The translations under genes were made by a program, and so were the position numbers. This document shows positions 7,813-13,798 of a stretch of DNA of 19,639 nt, piece after piece. Below the pieces are notes generated by a model, which saw only the letters and a list, made by a program, of their open reading frames with translations, made no database searches and had not been told where the DNA came from. Position 1 is the first letter of the stretch. The number at the start of each line of letters is the position of its first letter. This DNA comes from an uncultured Candidatus Nitrosopelagicus sp. (GTDB lineage: Archaea; Thermoproteota; Nitrososphaeria; Nitrososphaerales; Nitrosopumilaceae), in the NCBI GenBank assembly GCA_937896695.1, contig CALBOT010000144.1, positions 1 to 19,639 of the forward strand, in the 5' to 3' direction.

Positions 7813-8031
7813 TTAATTTTCTTGAATCATTTGTTTGTGTTTTTTGAGTTTTTCTCCTAGTTCTTTTATCTCATTGCGTAATTCTTCATAAGTGTCACCT
7901 AAGATGTTGATCTTTGCCGGCTCTATCATCAGTACCTTTTGAAGTTCATTCATTTCTTTTTGTTTTGTAACAATCAATTGATCGATTTTTACAATTTCTT
8001 GTTTGATTTTTTCAGTGGTGTTTTCAGACAT
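7813..8031 (-). CDS. Small coiled-coil protein downstream of atpI, unknown function
   Basis: The 72-residue product (MSENTTEKIKQ ...) is nearly all helical heptad-like sequence in two stretches, residues 5-36 and 46-70. A short break around EPAKINILGD separates them, suggesting a helical hairpin like small prefoldin- or stalk-type proteins. There is no cysteine, signal peptide or membrane helix. The start is the ATG at 8031, which fits a TATA-like element at 8052-8059; an in-frame TTG at 8037 would add two residues. Its stop codon abuts the atpI stop, so the two genes converge tail to tail. I do not recognise the family. A role with the ATP synthase stalk is possible from position and shape, but unsupported by motifs. 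Confidence 0.75.
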   Translation of the reverse strand: MSENTTEKIKQEIVKIDQLIVTKQKEMNELQKVLMIEPAKINILGDTYEELRNEIKELGEKLKKHKQMIQEN

Positions 8032-8051
8032 ATCCAATTCTCAACAAATTA

Positions 8052-8059
8052 ATTAAAAA
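8052..8059 (-). promoter_or_regulatory. TATA box of the 72-residue coiled-coil gene
   Basis: The minus strand reads TTTTTAAT, centred about 25 nt from the ATG at 8031. The gene therefore appears to be transcribed separately from the rhodanese gene upstream of it. Confidence 0.4.
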
Positions 8060-8065
8060 TGTATA

Positions 8066-8842
8066 TTATTTTTCTACAGGTAGGTTCAAGTCATTTCCCC
8101 ATTCACCCCATGAACCAAGATATACTTTGACATTTTTGAATCCAATTTTTTTCAATGAAAGATAGCTGTTTGCTGCACGATATGCTCCTTGACAATAAGT
8201 TACAATTTGTGATTCCTTATCCATTGTGTAAAGAGATTCCAGATCATTATCAGATTTCAGTTTTCCAGAATTATCAAGATTTTCATTCCAGTCAATGTTT
8301 TTTGCAGTTGGAATATGACCACCTCTAGCTGCTCTAGGAGTAGTTCCGTCAAATTCTTCTGGGGAACGAGCATCAATTATTGTAACTTTACCAATACTTG
8401 CATTAAGTTCTTCAAAGCCAATTATGATTGAAGGATTTAGAGGCGTTGTAAGATTAGATGGTTTGTAGATAGTAGATTCAGAGACGGTTGGAAGGTTTTC
8501 TCCGCTCCATTTTGAAATACCACCATCTAACATTTGAACATCTGGGTGTGAGAAATAAAGACACATCCAAACACCTCTAGATGCAAGCATACCAGTTACA
8601 TCATCATAGAAAATAATTTTTTTATTTTCATCAACTCCTGCATAAGAAAGAATTTTTCTCATATGCTCACCAAAACTTTCTATCCCTTTTTCAGAGGTAT
8701 CCGCCCAATGAAACGAAAATAGATCTAAACTCACTGCACCAGGAATATGCGCTTTGGAATAATCCTTGTATGAACGAGCATCTATGATTAAAACTGAATC
8801 ATCTTTGTATATTTTCTCTAATTCCTGTGTAGAAATGAACAT
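8066..8842 (-). CDS. Two-domain rhodanese-like sulfurtransferase
   Basis: Thiosulfate or 3-mercaptopyruvate sulfurtransferases move sulfane sulfur through a persulfide on one cysteine. The 258 residues form two rhodanese domains. The N-terminal one starts at VLIIDARSYKDYSKAHIPGA (residues 17-36) and has YDDVTGM where the active loop would be, with no cysteine, as is normal for the structural domain. The C-terminal one has IIDARSPEEFDG (155-166), GHIPTAKNIDW (175-185) and the active loop CQGAYRA with C217 as catalytic cysteine. GSWGEWGN near the end is typical of this class. The cytoplasmic location is inferred from the lack of a signal peptide. Which thiol donor it uses cannot be told from the sequence. 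Confidence 0.93.
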   Translation of the reverse strand: MFISTQELEKIYKDDSVLIIDARSYKDYSKAHIPGAVSLDLFSFHWADTSEKGIESFGEHMRKILSYAGVDENKKIIFYDDVTGMLASRGVWMCLYFSHPDVQMLDGGISKWSGENLPTVSESTIYKPSNLTTPLNPSIIIGFEELNASIGKVTIIDARSPEEFDGTTPRAARGGHIPTAKNIDWNENLDNSGKLKSDNDLESLYTMDKESQIVTYCQGAYRAANSYLSLKKIGFKNVKVYLGSWGEWGNDLNLPVEK

Positions 8843-8863
8843 GAATGATCTTTTCTAATGTGG

Positions 8864-8871
8864 AATAAAAA
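8864..8871 (-). promoter_or_regulatory. TATA box of the sulfurtransferase gene
   Basis: The minus strand reads TTTTTATT, centred about 25.5 nt from the ATG at 8842, predicting a leaderless transcript. Confidence 0.45.
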
Positions 8872-8898
8872 TTAGTTTAGCATACGCTGTTTACTGAA

Positions 8899-8920
8899 AT
8901 TAAAAAAAGAAAAAAAGAAA
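8899..8920 (-). terminator. T-rich terminator of amt
   Basis: Downstream of the amt stop the minus strand is a long pyrimidine tract with runs of four, six and seven T interrupted by single C bases. There is no hairpin. This pattern fits archaeal termination and separates amt from the sulfurtransferase promoter. Confidence 0.65.
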
Positions 8921-8933
8921 ATTGAGTTTTTTT

Positions 8934-10514
8934 CTATTCGTTTACGTATGCTCTTTCACCGTTCTGTGAGAGGTCGAGTCCGATTTCCTCCTCTTTTGGA
9001 GTGACTCTGATTCCTCCAGGCCATACTGCATCCATTACCTTGAAGATTACAATGGAGACACCAAATGCATATGCAATTGACATTCCTGCAGCAATTATTG
9101 AAATTGCTTGTTGTTCATAACCTTCTGGTGTACCAGTCCATGCTCCGATTCCATCGCCTGTGTCCCAGATATGTGGACTAGCTAGTGTACCTGTTAAGAT
9201 AGCACCTGTTAAACCACCCATACCGTGAACTCCCCATACATCGAGGGCATCGTCCCACTTTCGAGCGTTCTTGAATGCAACACATCCATAACAAACTGTA
9301 CCTGCAGCAATACCGATAATTATTGCGGCCATTGGTCCAACCCAACCAGATGCTGGTGTGATTGCTACCAAGCCTGCGACGGCTCCTGTTGCGGCACCTA
9401 CTATGCTAGGTTTGCCGGTGTGTGCCCATGACATCAACACCCACGTTACTGTCGCCATACCGGTGGCAGTGTTTGTGACTGTCCATGCGCTTACAGTGAT
9501 TCCATCTACCATTACTTCACTTCCAGCGTTAAAGCCGAACCATCCGAACCATAGAATAGATGCACCAAGAACTACCATTGGTACATTGTGTGGCTCCATT
9601 GGAACTTTGCCATAACCTAGTCTTCTTCCGAGGATCAAGGCTCCTGCAAGTGCTGTAAATCCTGATGAAATGTGAACCACAGTTCCGCCAGCGAAGTCAA
9701 GTGCATATGATGGTGATAGATCTGGGTCGAGGTCTAAGCTTCCTCCACCGATGTAACCACCGCCCCATACCCAATGACAAATTGGATCATAGACGAATGT
9801 TCCCCATAAGAGAACAAAGACTACAATTGCACTGAATTTCATACGGTCAACTAAACCACCAACAATTAGTGCTGGTGTGATGATTGCGAAGGTTGCTTGG
9901 AACATAGCAAATAGTTGGTGAGGAACAGTTCCTGGCCAAGTATCACTACATACATCTCCTTCCTTCATCGTTTGCATTTGGTAATAGTGTGCCCAAGTAT
10001 CTTCACATGGACTTGGAGCACCTAATGGTGCCCAGTGTGAAACTTGGTTAAAGCCAACATAATCAAGGTTGCCCATGAACATGTTTGCCTCGTTGTCTAT
10101 TCCGCCAAATGCAAGTGAATAGCCCCACAATACCCATTGTACACTCATGAGACCCATGATTACAAAGACCATGCCAATTGTGTTGACTGCGTTCTTTGAT
10201 CTTGCTAATCCTCCGTAGAAGAATGCAACACCTGGAGTCATGAAAAGTACTAGAGAGCTTGCAGTTAGCATCCAAGCCATGTCACCTGTATCTACATAAC
10301 AGTACATGTCTGGGACGCCATCATCATCAGTGTCGTACCAACATTCGTTTGGGTTACCGGTATAGATACCAGCACCACCATCGGGATCACCGTTGATATA
10401 CCCATCCATACCATCAGAGGTTTGTTGGGCATATGCTGTTGATAGAGCACCTGTTGCCGTCATAGCGACTGCGGCCATAAGTATTAGAGCATACTTATGG
10501 TTTCGAGATTTCAT
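8934..10514 (-). CDS. amt: Ammonium transporter, Amt/Rh family, with signal peptide and extracellular insertions
   Basis: Amt proteins are trimeric membrane channels that take up ammonium. Residue numbers here count from the ATG at 10514. The family signature is clear: DFAGGTVVHISSG (273-285, with D273 and the pore histidine H281), the second pore histidine in WGVHGMGG (H430), and ARSKNAVNTIG after the first helix. It is longer (526 residues) than typical Amt proteins of roughly 400-450. The extras are a signal peptide ending STAYA (about residue 29), a polar N-terminal segment with DTDDDGVPD flanked by C58 and C72, and a loop insertion (about 137-198) with C170 and C189. The ATG fits TATATA spacing; a TTG two codons upstream is less likely. 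Ammonia is the energy and nitrogen source of such organisms, and amt sits between atpI and atpC. Confidence 0.97.
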   Translation of the reverse strand: MKSRNHKYALILMAAVAMTATGALSTAYAQQTSDGMDGYINGDPDGGAGIYTGNPNECWYDTDDDGVPDMYCYVDTGDMAWMLTASSLVLFMTPGVAFFYGGLARSKNAVNTIGMVFVIMGLMSVQWVLWGYSLAFGGIDNEANMFMGNLDYVGFNQVSHWAPLGAPSPCEDTWAHYYQMQTMKEGDVCSDTWPGTVPHQLFAMFQATFAIITPALIVGGLVDRMKFSAIVVFVLLWGTFVYDPICHWVWGGGYIGGGSLDLDPDLSPSYALDFAGGTVVHISSGFTALAGALILGRRLGYGKVPMEPHNVPMVVLGASILWFGWFGFNAGSEVMVDGITVSAWTVTNTATGMATVTWVLMSWAHTGKPSIVGAATGAVAGLVAITPASGWVGPMAAIIIGIAAGTVCYGCVAFKNARKWDDALDVWGVHGMGGLTGAILTGTLASPHIWDTGDGIGAWTGTPEGYEQQAISIIAAGMSIAYAFGVSIVIFKVMDAVWPGGIRVTPKEEEIGLDLSQNGERAYVNE

Positions 10515-10535
10515 TATCAAAATCGCTGGATGAAT

Positions 10536-10543
10536 GTATATAA
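10536..10543 (-). promoter_or_regulatory. TATA box of amt
   Basis: The minus strand reads TTATATAC, centred about 25.5 nt from the ATG at 10514. It is one of the best-matching archaeal TATA boxes in the window, in line with strong expression expected for an ammonium transporter in an ammonia oxidiser. Confidence 0.6.
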
Positions 10544-10579
10544 CAATTAAGATGTAAAATCTGTACCTAATGTAAATTA

Positions 10580-10587
10580 TTATATTC
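10580..10587 (+). promoter_or_regulatory. TATA box of the unknown gene at 10624
   Basis: TTATATTC on the plus strand predicts a transcription start near 10610, leaving a leader of 14 to 41 nt depending on which start codon is used. Confidence 0.4.
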
Positions 10588-10623
10588 TAGCATATCGTGA
10601 TAGTAACATAGAATGAATAAATT

Positions 10624-11316
10624 ATGTTACTTAATGAGGCAAAAAGGGGTATGAAAACAGAAAAACCACGATTGGCAATATTTGACACCTTCAAGACTAA
10701 ATCTCAGCAGATAACTGGAGAGGCATCAAGACAAAGAGCAATCATACATCATCTATCAAATTCAACAAATTCCGCATCAAAGACGAGAACTGCCATATCT
10801 CAGAGCATTGCAGAAAAAAATAAAATTTTGTGGAAGAACATCTATTCAGGAATATTCAGGGATTTGGATGAAATTTTGATTCCATTAGGCATAGTTGAAG
10901 AAGAAGGTAGGCTTCCTCTAAAGAGAGGACCTAAAGCATTGCAACAAAATGGAATGCCATTTTATCATTTGACAAAAAAAGGAATGATTGTTTCTTTGGC
11001 AATAGATAACATGTCTGAAAAGAAAAAAATTCTAAGAGATATTGTTGATCAAACAGATGAACAAGAAAAACAAGCAGTTGAAATAATGCAGAAATTGATA
11101 AAAATTGCACCCAATTTTGGGTTTTCAATTTTTGAAAGATATGTCAAGGCATATTGTGAGAATAAAATTGACGATTTGCTTCCATTTACAGTGGAAAATG
11201 TGAGTAAATCAGCAGATAACTCAGCCCAGCTTCAAATTGAGTTATTAGAAGGATTTTCCAAGCTCTCAAAGTCAGATCGGGATCAAACCATTGATTTTCT
11301 AAAGAAAATCGATTGA
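10624..11316 (+). CDS. Conserved-looking hypothetical protein, possibly with a winged-helix part
   Basis: I do not recognise this protein as a named family. It is soluble, basic in its first third and acidic/helical at the end (QIELLEGFSKLSKSDRDQTIDFLKKID). The middle part, about residues 60-135 (ILWKNIYSGIFRDLDEILIPLG ... YHLTKKGMIVSLAI), alternates helices and a short strand-like turn and ends in a 'LTKKG' segment reminiscent of winged-helix wings in archaeal regulators. That is a weak resemblance, not a domain call. There are two plausible starts: ATG 10624, or ATG 10651 (221 residues) preceded by GAGG 11 nt upstream. It is divergent from amt across about 110 bp, so a regulatory link to ammonium uptake is conceivable but unproven. 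Confidence 0.8.
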   Translation: MLLNEAKRGMKTEKPRLAIFDTFKTKSQQITGEASRQRAIIHHLSNSTNSASKTRTAISQSIAEKNKILWKNIYSGIFRDLDEILIPLGIVEEEGRLPLKRGPKALQQNGMPFYHLTKKGMIVSLAIDNMSEKKKILRDIVDQTDEQEKQAVEIMQKLIKIAPNFGFSIFERYVKAYCENKIDDLLPFTVENVSKSADNSAQLQIELLEGFSKLSKSDRDQTIDFLKKID

Positions 11317-11331
11317 AATTGTTAACAAACA

Positions 11332-11339
11332 TTTAAAAT
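11332..11339 (+). promoter_or_regulatory. TATA box of atpC
   Basis: TTTAAAAT centred about 27 nt upstream of the ATG at 11363 predicts a leaderless atpC mRNA. atpC would therefore be transcribed independently of the preceding gene. Confidence 0.55.
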
Positions 11340-11362
11340 CAGTTCGACGTGAGAAAAGCTAA

Positions 11363-12409
11363 ATGGGCTCTGGAGGTTCTCAAAAAATTTTCGTTACTGT
11401 AAAATCATACAGTCAAAGAGGCAAACTACTAAAACGATCCGATATTCAGACTCTAGCAGAATCACGTGATCTTGAAGAATTAGTTACTAGAATTAAGAAT
11501 ACAAAATATGCTGATGCAGTAACAGGAATTGAAAAGCCATATTCAGCTGAAAAACTGGAAAATGCCCTAAGAGTATATCTAGCAGATGCACAATTCAAAA
11601 TAGCCAAAGCCTCAGGAAAATCAAAAATTCTAGATGCATATTTTCATAAATTCCTCATAACAAATCTCAAGTTAATTCTCAAAGGAAAAATTCTTGGAAA
11701 ATCACAAGAAGAAATTGAAACATACTTTAATTTTCATGCAGAAGAATTAATCAATCAGAGAGACGTCGTTGTAAAGGCTCTAGTGGCAAAAGATCTAGAA
11801 GAAGCAATATCAAGTCTTTCTACATCACCATTTTCTGCTGAAATTACAAAAGCAGTTGAATTGTACAATGAAACAAAGAATATTCAAGCCTTTGACATTT
11901 ATTTTGACAAGATGTTATATCAGCAGATTAGCAAAGCAATTAGAAATGAAAATAATCAAGATATAACTAGAATCTATGGTAGAGATATTGATTTTTACAA
12001 TATCATGAGTGTCGTTAGAGGAAAATTCTGGGGATTAGATGATGAAAAAATTGAAGACTTGTTAATACCACCAACTGCAACAACTCCAAAACACCTGCTA
12101 GATAGAATGGTCGCAGCAGAATCGGTCAAGGATGCAATTGATGAACTTTCAACTACAAAATACAAATCAATTATTCCTGATGCAGAAGATGAAGTCGAGG
12201 TGTTATCCCAATTTGAGCATTCATTAGAAATGGGAATATACAAAGCAACAAATGCATCATTTTCAAAAATGTTTAGTTTTGCAACAGTAATTGGAATTTC
12301 AAAGTTAATTGGATATGAAGTACGAAATATCAGTGCAACTGCATTTGCAGTTGAACAAAAAATTCCAGTAGAGACAACAATGTCAAAATTAATTTTAAAC
12401 GAAGAATAG
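11363..12409 (+). CDS. atpC: A-type ATP synthase subunit C (rotor adaptor, AC39/d-type)
   Basis: Subunit C is the funnel-shaped helical protein coupling the central stalk (D, F) to the K ring. The 348 residues match the family length and are almost all helical. The characteristic repeat is visible as FYNIMSVVRGKFWGLDDEKIEDLLIP (about residues 212-237), equivalent to the family's 'NLxxilRxkxxglxxexIxxxlip'. Earlier copies of the pattern are FLITNLKLILKGKILGKSQEEIETYF, and later ones include SFATVIGISKLIGYEVRNISATAFAVEQKIP at the C-terminus. In most archaea this gene sits inside the atp operon. Here it lies about 5.7 kb from atpE, with I, a sulfurtransferase and Amt in between, and has its own promoter. 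A membrane protein gene follows after one base. Confidence 0.93.
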   Translation: MGSGGSQKIFVTVKSYSQRGKLLKRSDIQTLAESRDLEELVTRIKNTKYADAVTGIEKPYSAEKLENALRVYLADAQFKIAKASGKSKILDAYFHKFLITNLKLILKGKILGKSQEEIETYFNFHAEELINQRDVVVKALVAKDLEEAISSLSTSPFSAEITKAVELYNETKNIQAFDIYFDKMLYQQISKAIRNENNQDITRIYGRDIDFYNIMSVVRGKFWGLDDEKIEDLLIPPTATTPKHLLDRMVAAESVKDAIDELSTTKYKSIIPDAEDEVEVLSQFEHSLEMGIYKATNASFSKMFSFATVIGISKLIGYEVRNISATAFAVEQKIPVETTMSKLILNEE

Positions 12410-12410
12410 A

Positions 12411-12848
12411 ATGACCCAAGTATTTTCACAAAAAAAAGAAATTTCCCCAGATTTTCTTGTAAATACACTTTGGGTCAGTACAGGTTTGGCTGTAATCCTT
12501 ACTGTTCCATCAATTCTCATATTCATGTTTTTTTTACTCAATTTTGACAATATTGTTGCAGGTGCAATTATTGGATTTGGATTACATTTTGTTTTATTAG
12601 CGTTTTCAGAAAAAATATCAAAATTCCTACTATCAATTTCAAGTACAGAAGAAAAAAAGATACAAAATCACGGTTTTATGTCAAGTGACTATTTTACGTT
12701 TGAAACAGATGAAGAGAATGTGGTGATTTTAACAATTAAAGATGATAAACGAGAGAGAAAAGAAGTTCACACATATCTTGAAAACCATCAGATTTTCCAT
12801 GTGGCTTTAAACAAATATCACAATAAAAAAACCGAGATTACATATTAG
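12411..12848 (+). CDS. Two-helix membrane protein coupled to atpC, unknown function
   Basis: The 145-residue product has two hydrophobic segments (about residues 18-43 and 48-66) joined by a very short turn, then a soluble C-terminal domain of about 75 residues (from about 80, with YFTFETDEENVVILTIKDDKRERKEVH). I do not recognise the family. It begins one base after the atpC stop, so the two are very likely co-transcribed and perhaps translationally coupled. This makes a role in ATP synthase assembly or regulation worth considering. It does not resemble subunit F, which is a soluble protein of about 100 residues, nor a c-ring subunit, since neither helix has a buried carboxylate. Its stop codon touches that of the convergent downstream gene. 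Confidence 0.85.
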   Translation: MTQVFSQKKEISPDFLVNTLWVSTGLAVILTVPSILIFMFFLLNFDNIVAGAIIGFGLHFVLLAFSEKISKFLLSISSTEEKKIQNHGFMSSDYFTFETDEENVVILTIKDDKRERKEVHTYLENHQIFHVALNKYHNKKTEITY

Positions 12849-13505
12849 CTAGGTTTTGAGACTACTCAAAAAGTCATTACCTGCACCGAAAAAGTTAATG
12901 GTTTTTCCAGCCTTTTTCTTGGTATAACATCGCTCATAATATTGACATCCAGTACATTCAACAGATGCCTCCAAAATCGGAGTTTTTTGTTCTTTTAACA
13001 AATCACTTAGAACGCGAACTCGTCTGACGGTTTCTTCAAACATTCTTTTATTACGAGTTACTGAAAATGATATTTCCTCACCCAACCCATTGATGTAAAT
13101 GATAACTCCATCAAGTTTGTCATAAGCATACATGCATGCGTTGATATACAAAATGTCTTTTGAAAATGGATTTTCTGGAAATTCGCCTATTGATCTGAAA
13201 ATCATTACTAGATCATCGACTATCAAATCTGCTTGCGCTTCTAAACTAATGTCATTTAGTGAAAAATCTGCGGCTTTTGCACCAAACTCTAATTGTCTAA
13301 ACATTCCTCCCACCAAATCTGAAAAACTGGTTTGATCTTTTTCTATCTCATCAGTTCTATCATAGAATGCTCTTCTAAGACAACCCGTAACTTCACTTGC
13401 ATGAATTTTTGAAATATCATCTTTTTTGAATCTATATTCCAGTTCTCGTCCTACTGATTGAATTGCATTTTTTATAACCGACCTATAGTCGCGATCTCCC
13501 ATCAT
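12849..13505 (-). CDS. Cas4/RecB-like Fe-S nuclease-family protein, apparently without catalytic residues
   Basis: The protein (218 residues) has the Cas4-type cysteine arrangement: one cysteine near the N-terminus in HASEVTGCLRRAFYDR (C42) and three near the C-terminus in VECTGCQYYERC (C184, C187, C193), which in this family bind a 4Fe-4S cluster. Between them the layout follows the PD-(D/E)xK fold, with a likely motif II aspartate at D93 (AQADLIVDD). However, the expected E-x-K on the next strand reads I-F-R (102-104), and the N-terminal GxxxH-like motif shows arginine (R70). Either the enzyme is inactive or my alignment of the motifs is off. No other cas gene or repeat array lies nearby, so a housekeeping DNA-repair role is more likely than CRISPR adaptation. 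A TATA-like element at 13532-13538 supports the start. Confidence 0.75.
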   Translation of the reverse strand: MMGDRDYRSVIKNAIQSVGRELEYRFKKDDISKIHASEVTGCLRRAFYDRTDEIEKDQTSFSDLVGGMFRQLEFGAKAADFSLNDISLEAQADLIVDDLVMIFRSIGEFPENPFSKDILYINACMYAYDKLDGVIIYINGLGEEISFSVTRNKRMFEETVRRVRVLSDLLKEQKTPILEASVECTGCQYYERCYTKKKAGKTINFFGAGNDFLSSLKT

Positions 13506-13531
13506 GGTAGATCATTTTGATATCATCAGTG

Positions 13532-13538
13532 TTTTAAA
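13532..13538 (-). promoter_or_regulatory. TATA box of the Cas4-like gene
   Basis: The minus strand reads TTTAAAA, centred about 30 nt from the first ATG at 13505, suggesting a leader of only a few nucleotides. Confidence 0.4.
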
Positions 13539-13580
13539 GTTGTTCATAATGCATGTTTGGTCGAGCTGGAAATACCTTGA

Positions 13581-13602
13581 AAATAAGAAAAAGAAAAGAA
13601 AA
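13581..13602 (-). terminator. T-rich terminator of the 37-residue gene
   Basis: Downstream of the stop at 13621 the minus strand is a tract of T runs (three to five) broken by single C or A bases, the same style as the amt terminator. Its presence supports the small ORF as a real, separately transcribed gene. Confidence 0.6.
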
Positions 13603-13620
13603 TTCTTTTTTGGTTTTAGT

Positions 13621-13734
13621 TTATTCGCCTGGTTCTTCTGGATGACCTTTGCCTCTAAGTGCAAATGTAACTACTGCTAATGCGATTGCTACGCCAATTG
13701 CTGAACCATATGCGGCCATATCTGCTTCTGCCAT
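13621..13734 (-). CDS. 37-residue single-helix membrane protein
   Basis: This short ORF (MAEADMAAYGSAIG ...) encodes one clean transmembrane helix at about residues 8-26, preceded by an acidic N-terminus and followed by a basic-then-acidic tail (RGKGHPEEPGE). Three independent signals support it: a TATA-like TTATATT centred 25.5 nt upstream of the ATG, a T-rich terminator 20-40 nt after the stop, and codon choice rich in GCA, GGC and GTA as in neighbouring strongly expressed genes. I do not recognise the family. Its size and Ala/Gly-rich helix resemble accessory single-helix subunits of membrane complexes such as oxidases, but no specific complex can be named. A perfect inverted repeat sits just upstream of its promoter. 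Confidence 0.78.
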   Translation of the reverse strand: MAEADMAAYGSAIGVAIALAVVTFALRGKGHPEEPGE

Positions 13735-13755
13735 GAAAAAACCGTCTAGAAATAG

Positions 13756-13762
13756 AATATAA
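13756..13762 (-). promoter_or_regulatory. TATA box of the 37-residue membrane protein gene
   Basis: The minus strand reads TTATATT, centred about 25.5 nt from the ATG at 13734, predicting a leaderless mRNA. It is a strong match to the archaeal consensus. Confidence 0.6.
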
Positions 13763-13766
13763 CGTG

Positions 13767-13798
13767 TTGTATCATAATTTTTGAAGATTGTGATACAA
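13767..13798. repeat. Perfect 8-bp inverted repeat between the LEA14-like and 37-residue genes
   Basis: TTGTATCA at 13767-13774 is repeated in reverse complement as TGATACAA at 13791-13798, separated by 16 bp. It begins right after the LEA14-like stop codon and ends 4 bp from the TATA box of the 37-residue gene. It could be a transcriptional operator for that promoter or an RNA hairpin at the end of the upstream message. Confidence 0.55.

Noticed and set aside
8584..8640. Missing cysteine in the first rhodanese domain as a defect
   Set aside because: In two-domain sulfurtransferases the N-terminal domain normally lacks the active cysteine; C217 in the second domain is present.
9225..9615. 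Plus-strand open frames opposite amt
   Set aside because: Their products are low-complexity mixtures without domain patterns, and they lie wholly within the very well supported amt gene on the other strand.
12849..13505. CRISPR-Cas locus suggested by the Cas4-like protein
   Set aside because: No repeat array and no other cas genes anywhere in the window; stand-alone Cas4/RecB-like proteins are common in archaea.
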